Assembly: GCA_018660465.1 (NCBI GenBank)
Contig: JABJKH010000073.1
Location: 1-42,481, forward strand
Source of the DNA: Rhodospirillaceae bacterium
Lineage (GTDB): Bacteria > Pseudomonadota > Alphaproteobacteria > Rhodospirillales > JABJKH01
Reading direction: 5' to 3'
Length of the DNA stretch: 42,481 nt
Part shown: piece by piece, positions 26,658 through 35,258 of the stretch
How positions within the stretch are numbered: the first letter of the stretch is position 1
Layout of the letters: every line of letters begins with the position of its first letter
Translations under genes and position numbers: made by a program
The notes under the pieces: generated by a model
Seen by the model: only the letters and a program-made list of their open reading frames with translations
Database searches by the model: none
Told to the model about the DNA's origin: nothing

Positions 26658-27415
26658 TGGATGACATTAAACTTTCCGCTGTGATCTCGATTAAGAACGA
26701 GGAAAAACAACTGGCCGATTGCCTTGATTGTCTAGGCTTCGCCGATGAGATCGTTGTCTTGCTGGATGATTGCAGCGATGGATCGGAAGAAATTGCATCG
26801 GGCTACACAGACCGACTGCTAGAAGGAAATTGGCCGACGGAAGGACAACGCCGAAATGCGGGCATCGAATTCTGCCGCGGCGAATGGATATTTGAGATTG
26901 ATGCGGACGAAAGGGTACCCGAAGAACTGGCCCAAGAAATCAGACAAACCATCGAAACAACGACGGCAGACTGGCACGAAATTCTTGTCGATAATTACGT
27001 CGGGGGGAAATTGGTCCGTTGGGGCTGGGGCGCGTCGTATGGTAAGGCGGCCTATCCTGGGCTGTTCAAGAAAGGCGTTAAGAAGTGGGGCGATGATCGG
27101 GTGCATCCTAGATTAACCTGGAGCGGTACAAAGGGGCCGATGCTGAAAAAACACCTGAGCCATTACGTTGACCGCAATATTTCCGACATGATCCGGCGCT
27201 TGGACAGTTATTCAACGGCGCGGGCGAAGGACCTTCGGGCGTCCGGTGAAATCGGCTCGTTTGCCAACAATTTCCGGCGGCTGTTTACGCGTTTCTTCAA
27301 GTGTTACGTCCGGCGAAAGGGCTACCGGGAAGGCGGCTATGGTTTCCTAATCGCGCTGTTTGCCGGATTGTATCCGCTGTTGTCTCATCTAAAAGCCAAG
27401 TTGGAGGACGATTAG
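26657..27415 (+). CDS. Glycosyltransferase family 2 (LPS-core type)
   Basis: A 252-residue inverting GT-A glycosyltransferase. It starts LSAVISIKNEEKQLADCLDCLGFADEIVVLLDDCSDGSEEI and contains the metal-binding FEIDADERVP (about 79-88), like the WaaE/KdtX group that decorates LPS inner core. AAGGAGG lies seven bases before the ATG at 26657, which overlaps the stop codon of the previous gene (TGATG); a GTG three bases earlier is less well spaced. A C-terminal hydrophobic stretch (GFLIALFAGLYPLLSHL) could touch the membrane. Confidence 0.9.
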   Translation: MDDIKLSAVISIKNEEKQLADCLDCLGFADEIVVLLDDCSDGSEEIASGYTDRLLEGNWPTEGQRRNAGIEFCRGEWIFEIDADERVPEELAQEIRQTIETTTADWHEILVDNYVGGKLVRWGWGASYGKAAYPGLFKKGVKKWGDDRVHPRLTWSGTKGPMLKKHLSHYVDRNISDMIRRLDSYSTARAKDLRASGEIGSFANNFRRLFTRFFKCYVRRKGYREGGYGFLIALFAGLYPLLSHLKAKLEDD

Positions 27416-28446
27416 TGCGGGTGGTGCTTGCTGACGATGGCATCCGCTTTGACGGTCGGACGCTGGAGAATGAACCGCTGGGCGGTGTCGAAAGCTCGGT
27501 GACGTTCCTTGTCCGCGAATTGGCCAAGCGCGGGCACACGGTCTCCGTCCACAATAGATGTGATCAGGCGATGTCGAGTGATGGCGTGGACTGGGTACCA
27601 TTGTCTGAGGGGCTGCCTGACGAAGCAGATCTTTATATCGCCAATCGGGCAAATCAATTGATTGGTCTGATGCCCAAGGCGCGCAAAAACATCTTCTGGA
27701 TACATAACCCAGCCCGCTATCTGTTGAAATGGCGCTACCTTTCCAAACTGTGGCGGTATCGCCCGACTGTGGTTTTTATTGGCGATGTTCATGCGACGAC
27801 GTTGCCGAACTGGACACCGGATGGCGGACGGAAAGTCATCCCCTACGGAATCCCCGATATGTTCCGAACTGCGGAAGTGGCGTCGTCACCGCCTGCACCC
27901 CGGGCTGTGTTCACATCGAACCCGCTTCGATCCCTGGATTGGTTGCTGAATCTTTGGGACACATCAATTAGGCCCCGTTCGCCAGAGGCTGAATTGCATA
28001 TATTTTCTGGCCCCGCGACCTATGGTGATATCGGTCAGGCTAAGGCTGCCGAAATGGAAAAGGTTTTTGATCAAGCCAGGGGCTTGGCCGATAAGGGCGT
28101 TGTTTTGCGGGGACCCGTCCCCAAAAATCAATTGATCGAGGAGTTGCGCCAGGCTCGGGTCATGCTTTACCGTGGCGACGAAAATGAGACCTTCTGCTTG
28201 GCAGTAGGAGAAGCCCAGGCCCTAGGAGTTCCCAGTATCGTGCAACCGATTGGCAGTGTGACCGAACGCGTGATCGACGGAGAAACAGGTTACGTGGCAG
28301 CAACCGATATAGCCTTTGCAGATGCCGCCGTGAAATTGCTCGGTGACGATAACCTGTGGCAGGCCCAACACAAGAGGGCACTGGAAAAGCAAAGGTCTTG
28401 GGGTTGGCCAGAGGCGGCTCAAGCTTTTGAGGAGTTGGTTTCCTAA
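27415..28446 (+). CDS. Glycosyltransferase family 4
   Basis: A 343-residue GT-B glycosyltransferase. GTG at 27415 overlaps the preceding stop codon by one base (TAGTG), and the product begins VRVVLADDGIRFDGRTLENEPLGGVESS, including the GG loop that binds the donor phosphate. The late donor-binding segment is ENETFCLAVGEAQALGVPSIVQPIGSVTERVIDGETGY, with the E-x7-E spacing of retaining GT4 enzymes. A longer open frame back to 27301 only overlaps the upstream gene and is not used. Acceptor unknown. Confidence 0.88.
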   Translation: MRVVLADDGIRFDGRTLENEPLGGVESSVTFLVRELAKRGHTVSVHNRCDQAMSSDGVDWVPLSEGLPDEADLYIANRANQLIGLMPKARKNIFWIHNPARYLLKWRYLSKLWRYRPTVVFIGDVHATTLPNWTPDGGRKVIPYGIPDMFRTAEVASSPPAPRAVFTSNPLRSLDWLLNLWDTSIRPRSPEAELHIFSGPATYGDIGQAKAAEMEKVFDQARGLADKGVVLRGPVPKNQLIEELRQARVMLYRGDENETFCLAVGEAQALGVPSIVQPIGSVTERVIDGETGYVAATDIAFADAAVKLLGDDNLWQAQHKRALEKQRSWGWPEAAQAFEELVS

Positions 28447-29480
28447 TGCGCGTGATGCAAGTCATGGCCGGTGCTGAATACGGTGGCGCGGAAGCGTTCT
28501 TTACTCGATTGGCAATAGCACTTCATAAGGCGGGGCTATCGCAACGCGTGGTCATTCGCAAAGATGAAGGCCGGGCAGCTTTGTTGCAGGATGCAGGCAT
28601 CGCGCCGGTACAGCTAAGCTTTGGCGGTCCCTTAGATTTGAAAACAAAGATGTCCTTAAAACGGGAGATCAAAAAATTTGAACCTGACGTGGTCATGACG
28701 TGGATGAGCCGAGCAACTCAGAAATGTCCGCGCGGTAAGTTTGTCCACGTGGCCCGCTTGGGTGGATATTACGACACCAAGTATTATCAGCATTGCGATC
28801 AATTGGTCGGTAACACCCATGACATCGTTGGCTATCTGACGAACGAGGGCTGGCCATCGGAAAAGGTCACTTACCTGCCGAACTTCGTAACAGAGGAAAA
28901 AATGCCGTCGCTGGACCGGAAGCGGTTCTATACGCCGGAGACGGCGCCTTTGGTCTTGGCCATGGGGCGTCTGCATGAAAACAAAGCGTTCGATACTTTG
29001 TTGCAAGCGGTCGCACGGGTGCCGAACGTCTACCTTTGGATTGCGGGAGAGGGACCGCTCCGGGGCGAGTTGGAATCCATGGCGGAACAATTGGCAGTCA
29101 AACCTCGGGTCCGTTTCCTTGGGTGGCGGAATGACACACCTGCGATGTTGGCAACCAGCGATATTTTTGTCTGCCCGTCCCGCCATGAACCCTTGGGCAA
29201 TGTGGTGATTGAGGCCTGGGCACAGTCGGTGCCCGTTATTGCGGCCGACAGTTTGGGGCCGGGCACGCTGATTGACCATATAAAGACAGGTATGTTGGTG
29301 CCGGTTGATGATGCCAAGGAAATGGGAAATTCCATAAAGTACATGGTGGATCAAAATGACTTCCGCGCGAATATCGCGAAGGCGGGTCGTGCCGCCTACG
29401 AAGCCAATTATACGGAGTCAATGGTGATCGAAAGGTACATCAAATACTTTGAGGAGATCGTGACTGAGGACATAGCCTAA
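28446..29480 (+). CDS. Glycosyltransferase family 4 (WaaG/GT1-like)
   Basis: A 344-residue GT-B enzyme. It starts MRVMQVMAGAEYGGAEAFFTRLAIAL, contains the interdomain LVLAMGRLHENKAFDTLLQAV (about 161-181), and has a donor-site segment FVCPSRHEPLGNVVIEAWAQSVPVIAADSLGPGTLI with the E-x7-E signature. The ATG overlaps the previous stop codon (TAATG). It is the second GT4 of the operon; sequence similarity between the two is low, suggesting successive steps rather than recent duplication. Confidence 0.9.
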   Translation: MRVMQVMAGAEYGGAEAFFTRLAIALHKAGLSQRVVIRKDEGRAALLQDAGIAPVQLSFGGPLDLKTKMSLKREIKKFEPDVVMTWMSRATQKCPRGKFVHVARLGGYYDTKYYQHCDQLVGNTHDIVGYLTNEGWPSEKVTYLPNFVTEEKMPSLDRKRFYTPETAPLVLAMGRLHENKAFDTLLQAVARVPNVYLWIAGEGPLRGELESMAEQLAVKPRVRFLGWRNDTPAMLATSDIFVCPSRHEPLGNVVIEAWAQSVPVIAADSLGPGTLIDHIKTGMLVPVDDAKEMGNSIKYMVDQNDFRANIAKAGRAAYEANYTESMVIERYIKYFEEIVTEDIA

Positions 29481-31255
29481 TGTGCGGCATTGCCGGCATT
29501 ATGACTTTGGACGGCACGGTGCCGGATGGCCCCCTTCTAGATAAATTTATTTCTTCCCTGCGCCATAGAGGCCCGGACGGTGACGGGCGCCATGTAGCCG
29601 GAAATGTAGGTCTCATTCAGACCCGCCTTGCGATTATTGATTTATCGACTGGTGATCAACCGATCTATGCTTTTAATAAACACGGCGATAAGTGCGCCTT
29701 GGTCGCCAATGGCGAGATCTATAATTATCTAGAACTGCGCGAGGGTTTGGGTCGGCAGGCGTTTATGACGCAATCTGATTGCGAACCGCCATTGTATTTG
29801 TACCTTCGCCATGGCTTGGATTTCGTCAACCATTTGCGCGGCATGTATGCCATCGCTATTCATGACACGGCGAAAAATCAGTTGGTTTTGTCGCGTGATC
29901 CTTTTGGCATCAAGCCCTTGTATTACGCTGAAACGCAAAAGGGGTTTATCTTCGCATCCGAACCTCAGGCTCTATTGGCGACGGGCTTGGTTGATCGCAG
30001 TTTAAACGAAGCGGCACGGGCGGAATTGCTACAATTACAGTTCACGTGTGGTGCGGCGACAGCATTACAGGGGATCAGTCGGGTCCTGCCGGGGGAAACC
30101 ATCGTTGTCGAGAACGGGCGAATTGTTTCACGCAAACGGATGGATGCTCTGCCAGCGGGCGGAACTGAAAACACTTCCGTCGATCAAGCTTTGATGCGTT
30201 TGGATGAAACCCTTAATGACACCATTGGTATCCATCAGCGCTCAGACGTGCCCTATGGGATGTTCCTTTCCGGCGGTGTCGATTCATCGATGGTCTTGGC
30301 AATGATGCATCGGCTTAATTCGCAACCCGTGCAGGCTTTTACGGCAGGATTTTCCGGTACCAGTGCGGGCGATGAACGCGACCACGCGCGTGCTGTTGCC
30401 AATGCCGCTGGGGCTGAACATATAGAAATCAATTTTTCTGATGAGGATTTTTGGCAGCTGTTGCCCGAAATTGCCAAAGTCATGGATGACCCGGCAGCAG
30501 ACTACGCGGTGCTGCCGACCTATCTATTAGCCTCCAAAGCAAAGCAGGCAGGATTAAAAGTCATTTTGACAGGCGAAGGCGGTGACGAACTCTTCGGTGG
30601 GTATGCGCGTTACCGGCGGGCGCAACGTTGGCGCATACTGGGCGGGCGGCGCATGCGGTCGAAGGGGATTTTCCATGGGCTCGGCGTTCTTCGTGGGGAT
30701 GTCTCCTGGCGGCGCGGTATGGAGCTTGCGGAAAAAGAGGCAACTCAGCCGGGACGGTCTCGGTTGCAATCTGCTCAGGCGGTTGATTGCGCAGATTGGC
30801 TGCCGAATGATTTATTGACGAAGTTGGACCGCTGTTTAATGGCCTTCGGGGTTGAAGGCCGGGTGCCATTTTTGGACCGGCACATGGCTGAATTTGCATA
30901 TCCTTTGCCGGACCCGCTCAAGGTTAAACACAAGCATGGTAAGTGGCTGCTTAGAAAATGGTTGGAAACGGGAATGCCGGCCTCCAAACCCTTTAGCCGG
31001 AAACGCGGGTTCACAGTGCCGGTCGGCGAGTGGATTTCCCAAAAAGGCCGGGTCTTGGGTGAGTTGGTGGCAAATCAGCCGGGTATTCAAGAAGCCTGCA
31101 ACGTGGATAGTGTGCCCAGATTGTTCCAAGCAACTGACCAAAAGGCTGGCAAGGCCGCGTGGACGTTGCTGTTTTATGCCCTCTGGCACCGCGCTCATAT
31201 TTTGGGGTTGGACCCTGCGGGCGATGTTATGGAGACTTTATCTGATCATGCCTAA
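29480..31255 (+). CDS. asnB: AsnB-type glutamine-dependent amidotransferase / asparagine synthase
   Basis: A 591-residue protein with an N-terminal glutaminase domain whose nucleophile is Cys2 (MCGIAGIM), a RHRGPDG segment and DPFGIKPLYYA, followed by the synthetase domain with the ATP-pyrophosphatase loop FLSGGVDSSMVLAMM (about 254-268) and LTGEGGDELFGGYARY. Placement inside a glycosyltransferase operon, with its start overlapping the previous stop, suggests it amidates a sugar carboxylate or other surface component, as known for WbpS-like proteins. Plain asparagine synthesis is equally possible from sequence alone. Confidence 0.92.
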   Translation: MCGIAGIMTLDGTVPDGPLLDKFISSLRHRGPDGDGRHVAGNVGLIQTRLAIIDLSTGDQPIYAFNKHGDKCALVANGEIYNYLELREGLGRQAFMTQSDCEPPLYLYLRHGLDFVNHLRGMYAIAIHDTAKNQLVLSRDPFGIKPLYYAETQKGFIFASEPQALLATGLVDRSLNEAARAELLQLQFTCGAATALQGISRVLPGETIVVENGRIVSRKRMDALPAGGTENTSVDQALMRLDETLNDTIGIHQRSDVPYGMFLSGGVDSSMVLAMMHRLNSQPVQAFTAGFSGTSAGDERDHARAVANAAGAEHIEINFSDEDFWQLLPEIAKVMDDPAADYAVLPTYLLASKAKQAGLKVILTGEGGDELFGGYARYRRAQRWRILGGRRMRSKGIFHGLGVLRGDVSWRRGMELAEKEATQPGRSRLQSAQAVDCADWLPNDLLTKLDRCLMAFGVEGRVPFLDRHMAEFAYPLPDPLKVKHKHGKWLLRKWLETGMPASKPFSRKRGFTVPVGEWISQKGRVLGELVANQPGIQEACNVDSVPRLFQATDQKAGKAAWTLLFYALWHRAHILGLDPAGDVMETLSDHA

Positions 31256-31964
31256 GAAAGAGAATGATTTGGAGAACGGCATGCCGGTTGGTTTTGCGGT
31301 GGCCAATTGGGAAGGGTGTGAACGACCGCCACGAACCGCGATGCAGGGTCGCTTTGCTGTGTTGGAGCCGTTGGATATAGGCCGACACGCTGAAGACCTG
31401 TTTCAGGCCAATCGCTTAGATGCGAAGGGCCGCAATTGGACGTATTTAAACGCTGACGCCTTCGATGATTTAGAATCTTATAAGGCCTGGCTGGAGTCAT
31501 CTTGTCTTAGCGATGATCCCTTGTTTTTTGCGATCATTGATCTCAAGACGAAGAAAGCCGTTGGCATTGCCAGTTATATGCGCATTGAACCCAAAAATGG
31601 CGTGATCGAAGTGGGGAGTATTAATTATTCTCCGGCCTTACAACGTACAGCCGCCGGGACGGAAGCTATGTTTTTGATGATGAAGCGGGCATTTGATGAA
31701 CTGGGCTATCGCCGTTACGAATGGAAGTGCGACGATCTTAATGCTGCATCAAAACGCGCCGCCGTGCGCTATGGCTTTACCTTCGAAGGCATATTCCGCC
31801 AAGCAATCGTGACCAAGGGCCGCAACCGCGACACCGCCTGGTTCTCAATTATAGATAAGGACTGGCCTGCTATTAAGGCAGCATTTGAAGCGTGGTTGTC
31901 GACAAAAAATTTGAGCGATAACGGTCAGCAGGAGAAGGCGCTGGGTGAGTTTTTGAGGAGGTGA
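31248..31964 (+). CDS. GNAT-family N-acetyltransferase (RimJ/RimL-like)
   Basis: A 238-residue acetyltransferase starting with ATG at 31248, overlapping the end of asnB by 8 bases. Residues about 40-195 form an Acetyltransf_3-type GNAT domain, with LFFAIIDLKTKKAVGIASYMRI and VIEVGSINYSPALQRTAAGTEAMFLMMKRAFDELGYRRYEWKCDD, the second covering the acetyl-CoA-binding region. RimJ/RimL relatives acetylate ribosomal proteins, but the position at the end of the polysaccharide operon also allows a sugar amine as substrate. The frame is open further upstream within asnB, but that is a shadow. Confidence 0.85.
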   Translation: MPKKENDLENGMPVGFAVANWEGCERPPRTAMQGRFAVLEPLDIGRHAEDLFQANRLDAKGRNWTYLNADAFDDLESYKAWLESSCLSDDPLFFAIIDLKTKKAVGIASYMRIEPKNGVIEVGSINYSPALQRTAAGTEAMFLMMKRAFDELGYRRYEWKCDDLNAASKRAAVRYGFTFEGIFRQAIVTKGRNRDTAWFSIIDKDWPAIKAAFEAWLSTKNLSDNGQQEKALGEFLRR

Positions 31965-31992
31965 AGAGAGGCTTGATCAGCGATACTTTATC

Positions 31993-32880
31993 TCAGTCAT
32001 CCCCCGCCGCTTCCGGTATCAGCTCTATAATGGCATCAGTTAACGCGAACATTTGAAATGGCATGGCGAGCACAGCGTGAGCACCTGACATTTTCGCGGC
32101 TTCCAGGGCAGCCGCAGCGGGCATGCCTTCTTGATCTGCAGCCGTTGCGATAATTTTGATATCGGGCCTTTCTTCGGCGATTTGCGCGATCGCCTTTATA
32201 CCGTTACCGCCCCTGGTAAATATGTTCATCACAATGAGATTGTATTTTATTGAGTCTAATCCGATCAGGGCGTCGTTTAGATCACGGGATATGACGGCGT
32301 GAAATAATTCCCGATCCATATTTTTTCGTATCTCACCGGTTAATTCTGCGTCTTCCTCCACCAGCATGGTAACGATGGGGTCTCCCCACTCATTGACCCG
32401 GGCCTTGCTGACCGCCTTGTTAATTGATGATTTTCGGTCTTCTTCAATTTTCTTTTCAACTTGTCTGCGTTGACGTTCTTCGCGTTCTTTCGCCGCTTCG
32501 GCCTCTGCCTCGGCGCGCAGTTCAGCCCGACGCCCTAACGAGCGTTCTCGAACCACGGCGAGTTCTTTCTTTTGCTTAAGTTTCAATATCACCAGATAGA
32601 TTAATAGAATTACTAAAGGTGGCACGAACGTGGGGACGAACTTGCTTGTTCCTCTATTAAACGTTTTCGTCTTCTTATCTCGGATCAGGGCTTCACGGCA
32701 GTCATACTGCTTTCTGCGGTCATCGTTGGCGCACTTCTTCCATTGATCTTGATACTCGGCGGTCGCATTGCCTGATTTAAACTTATAAGGCTCGACACGG
32801 ATGTACTGATACCAACCCATGCCTGCAATCCACAGTACAATGATGGCAAGAACACCAAGTTTAAGCGTTTTATTATTCAT
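31993..32880 (-). CDS. Two-pass membrane protein with coiled coil and degenerate response-regulator receiver domain
   Basis: A 295-residue protein from the ATG at 32880. Layout: transmembrane helix about 7-26; a periplasmic stretch about 27-82 with two cysteines (about 50 and 61); transmembrane helix about 83-100; a highly charged Glu/Arg/Ala coiled coil about 103-150; and a CheY-like domain about 168-287. In that domain the acidic pocket is present (EED, about 175-177). The residue aligned with the phosphoacceptor Asp reads Asn219 (LIVMNIF), and the conserved Lys of the K-P-F motif is Met273 (LAMPF). It therefore probably cannot be phosphorylated in the normal way. An ATG at 32919 adds 13 residues without a ribosome-binding site. 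Function unknown. Confidence 0.75.
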   Translation of the reverse strand: MNNKTLKLGVLAIIVLWIAGMGWYQYIRVEPYKFKSGNATAEYQDQWKKCANDDRRKQYDCREALIRDKKTKTFNRGTSKFVPTFVPPLVILLIYLVILKLKQKKELAVVRERSLGRRAELRAEAEAEAAKEREERQRRQVEKKIEEDRKSSINKAVSKARVNEWGDPIVTMLVEEDAELTGEIRKNMDRELFHAVISRDLNDALIGLDSIKYNLIVMNIFTRGGNGIKAIAQIAEERPDIKIIATAADQEGMPAAAALEAAKMSGAHAVLAMPFQMFALTDAIIELIPEAAGDD

Positions 32881-33031
32881 TATGAAGCGCCTCTTACTCC
32901 AAAATCCCCTGACGAACATGCTAACATTTTAAGCCATGAGTTCAATACCATGGCTCTAAATTTACTTTAACAAATTCGTGATCCATAATTCTAAAGTTTA
33001 TTCTGACACGATCTAATAAGATAGTTAAACA

Positions 33032-33670
33032 ATGGCTAAAATTGAAAAAATTACATCACGAAACCTGCCCGCGAAACTGGCTCAATTGGCAGATCTAGAT
33101 AAAGATTTTGCTCGGGCGTACGCAGTGGCGGGCGTGCCACAGATCCGATCTCGACCTCTGGGATTTGCAACACTTCTAAAAGTCATTTGCGCCCAGCAGA
33201 TATCTACGGCTGCTGCGGGGGCGATTATGGCGCGGCTGGAAGCTGCGGTCTCTCCTCTGACGGCGGAAGGCTTGCTAGCAGGGTCGGATACAGACCTACG
33301 CACCCTTGGGCTGAGCCGTCAAAAAATTGAGTACGGCAAGGCCCTGGCGCGAGCCGTATCCGACGGAAAATTAAACTTTCGCAAAATTCATCGTATGGAA
33401 GACGAAGCCGTAATTGAGGAACTTACCAAGATCAAGGGAATAGGGCGCTGGTCGGCGGAAATCTATCTTCTTTTCGCTCTAAGAAGACCAGATATTTGGC
33501 CGGTGGATGATTTGGCTGTGGTCGTTGCCATGCAGCGCATCAAAGGACTGTCTGAACGCCCGAGACGCAAGGAAATGATGGCGCTGGCAGAAAACTGGCG
33601 ACCGTTAAGAAGCGTCGCAGCAAGACTTTGCTGGCACTATTACAACACGGTTCCTTCAAACCCTGAGTAA
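33032..33670 (+). CDS. AlkA-like DNA-3-methyladenine glycosylase (HhH-GPD family)
   Basis: A 212-residue base-excision repair enzyme. It has FATLLKVICAQQIS near residue 50 (the family's opening helix), the helix-hairpin-helix KIKGIGRWSAEIYLLFAL (about 133-150), and the catalytic Asp in WPVDDLAVVV (about 156-165). It lacks the four-cysteine cluster of MutY/Nth, as expected for the AlkA/Mag1 group. It is shorter than E. coli AlkA because the N-terminal TBP-like domain is absent, similar to yeast Mag-type or compact bacterial forms. Confidence 0.9.
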   Translation: MAKIEKITSRNLPAKLAQLADLDKDFARAYAVAGVPQIRSRPLGFATLLKVICAQQISTAAAGAIMARLEAAVSPLTAEGLLAGSDTDLRTLGLSRQKIEYGKALARAVSDGKLNFRKIHRMEDEAVIEELTKIKGIGRWSAEIYLLFALRRPDIWPVDDLAVVVAMQRIKGLSERPRRKEMMALAENWRPLRSVAARLCWHYYNTVPSNPE

Positions 33671-33681
33671 TAAATTTTCTT

Positions 33682-34665
33682 CTATGGCAAAATTAAAACG
33701 GCGTTTCCCATTAAATTGCCATTTTCGAGGTCCACATGAGCATCGGCAATTCTGTTGAGTGGATAGCTTGCCCGGATGGCGTGGATCAAGCGCTTGTCCT
33801 TAAGCCATGTATTCAGTTTCGCATGTGCGGGGCGGCGGCTTTCCAACGAGAGGGTGTTAATATTGAGGAACTGCATAGTGATGTTTTTCAGCCGGAGGTC
33901 ACGCACCGGAATTTCCGCCTGTAAATCAGTGGAACTGTAACTGACAATCCGCCCACCAGGACGCATCAAACCGGGCAACAGGGGGGCATTAGCATTGAGA
34001 TTTACATCAACGAACCGGTCGACCCCTGTTCCATCGGTAATTTCGGCAACACGAGCAACCACATCTTCACGGGTGTAATCTATTGTATGATCTGCACCTG
34101 CGGCGGTGGCGTGATCAGCTTTTTCCTGCGAGCTGACGGAAGCAATGACACTTGATCCGTTCAATTTCGCAATTTGGACGGCATAGTGGCCAACGGCTCC
34201 GGCACCACCAGATACGAAGACCCAGTTTTCTGCTTCAGGATTAGAGGAAGTCATTGTGAAGTAGGCCGTCACCGCAGGAATGCCGAGGCAGGCCCCAGCA
34301 GAGAAATCGGCCTCATCTGGCAAATCTACCGCTAGTGCTTCTGGGATGGTTACATATTGCGCTGCGGTACCTTGAGAACGCTGAAACTGTGCGCTGAATA
34401 CCCAAACCCGCTGGCCAATACGTTCAAGGGTCACGCCATCACCCACGCTGTCGATTACGCCTGCACCATCGTTGTGTGGGATAATCGTGTCGCCTGACAT
34501 CGTGCGCCCTGGCGCGCCAGCCCGTCGTTTAATATCGGTAGGGTTTATGCCAGAGGCATGAAGGCGGACGCGAACCTCACCGGGAGCAGGCTCGGGTGTT
34601 GCCAGTTCACCGACCTCAAGAACCTCATGGGCCGCGCCGGTCCGTGAATAAAAAGCTGCGAACAT
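33682..34665 (-). CDS. Zinc-independent MDR oxidoreductase (NADPH:quinone reductase-like)
   Basis: A 327-residue medium-chain dehydrogenase/reductase. The GroES-like N-terminal half has PAPGEVRVRLHASGINPTDIKRRAG and PHNDGAGVIDSVG. The Rossmann half shows NWVFVSGGAGAVGHYAVQIAKL (about 146-167), with the family's GGAGAVG dinucleotide-binding loop. No catalytic zinc Cys/His set is present, so quinone or enone reduction is more likely than alcohol oxidation. No strong ribosome-binding site is seen. It lies 17 bp after two tiny genes on the same strand and may be cotranscribed with them. Confidence 0.9.
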   Translation of the reverse strand: MFAAFYSRTGAAHEVLEVGELATPEPAPGEVRVRLHASGINPTDIKRRAGAPGRTMSGDTIIPHNDGAGVIDSVGDGVTLERIGQRVWVFSAQFQRSQGTAAQYVTIPEALAVDLPDEADFSAGACLGIPAVTAYFTMTSSNPEAENWVFVSGGAGAVGHYAVQIAKLNGSSVIASVSSQEKADHATAAGADHTIDYTREDVVARVAEITDGTGVDRFVDVNLNANAPLLPGLMRPGGRIVSYSSTDLQAEIPVRDLRLKNITMQFLNINTLSLESRRPAHAKLNTWLKDKRLIHAIRASYPLNRIADAHVDLENGNLMGNAVLILP

Positions 34666-34682
34666 GGATGGGGATGATCAAT

Positions 34683-34868
34683 TTAGAAAAAGAGGGTGTC
34701 GTTATCCGAATGATGCTGTTCATTAGCTTGGATTGTAGACGCTACCACCCTTTGATTTTCTTCGTCTTCAGTCAACGAATGGCTTGCCGCAGTCGCGATA
34801 TTGGTGAGCGCGCTCAGAACGTGAAAGCCTGCGAGCGCACTGACCGGGAAGTTTTTTTGAATTTGCAA
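34683..34868 (-). CDS. Hypothetical 61-residue protein, TTG start
   Basis: The frame from TTG at 34868 gives MQIQKNFPVSALAGFHVLSA as its first 20 residues, followed by an Ala/Ser/Thr-rich then acidic and polar tail. No known family is recognised. GGAG is six bases before the TTG, inside a 14-bp palindrome that also covers the previous gene's stop codon, so it looks coupled to the 63-residue gene upstream. The moderately hydrophobic start (residues about 7-28) is not clearly a signal or membrane segment. Real gene status rests mainly on the ribosome-binding site and the compact spacing. Confidence 0.5.
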   Translation of the reverse strand: MQIQKNFPVSALAGFHVLSALTNIATAASHSLTEDEENQRVVASTIQANEQHHSDNDTLFF

Positions 34869-34880
34869 GGAGATCTCCTT
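34867..34880. repeat. Perfect 14-bp palindrome holding a ribosome-binding site
   Basis: AAGGAGATCTCCTT equals its own reverse complement. On the minus strand it contains the last two bases of a TAA stop, the GGAG, and the first two bases of the TTG start of the next gene. The RNA could fold as a 5-bp stem with a GATC loop. Confidence 0.9.
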
Positions 34881-35070
34881 AAGCTACCCGAAGATGGGGG
34901 GCTGGTTTGTCCGATTTAAATTCGTGGAGAAGTTTCTGGGCGATGGCGGGATAACGGTCGATCAAAAGGTCTAACATCTCGTCGGCATCATGTAGCTCGG
35001 TTTCATCCGAACCGGCGGCCGTACATAGGGCCTTTGCAATTAGATACTCTGCTCGTTCTTTTGACGCCAT
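34879..35070 (-). CDS. Hypothetical 63-residue protein
   Basis: Begins MASKERAEYLIAKALCTAAG, continues with an acidic helix (DETELHDADEMLDLLIDRYP) and ends in a basic polar tail. It is predicted soluble and helical. AAGGA lies nine bases before the ATG. It is the first gene of a small minus-strand run with the 61-residue gene (10-bp gap) and the quinone reductase. I do not recognise a family; the regular amphipathic pattern and the good start context support a real gene. Confidence 0.62.
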   Translation of the reverse strand: MASKERAEYLIAKALCTAAGSDETELHDADEMLDLLIDRYPAIAQKLLHEFKSDKPAPHLRVA

Positions 35071-35258
35071 GGGATCGTTCCTTCGCTTCTAAAAGCAGTA
35101 CGTCTTATCCCCCTCTACTTATACCTATGAAAGGTATAGGAAAGTTATTGCCAAATTATTACCAAAACATATCAATTTTTCTAAAATATGACGCAATTTG
35201 GATTCAGGAAATACTATTGGATGCTGACATTCGTGGTGACCGGGTTTATGACAAGGGT

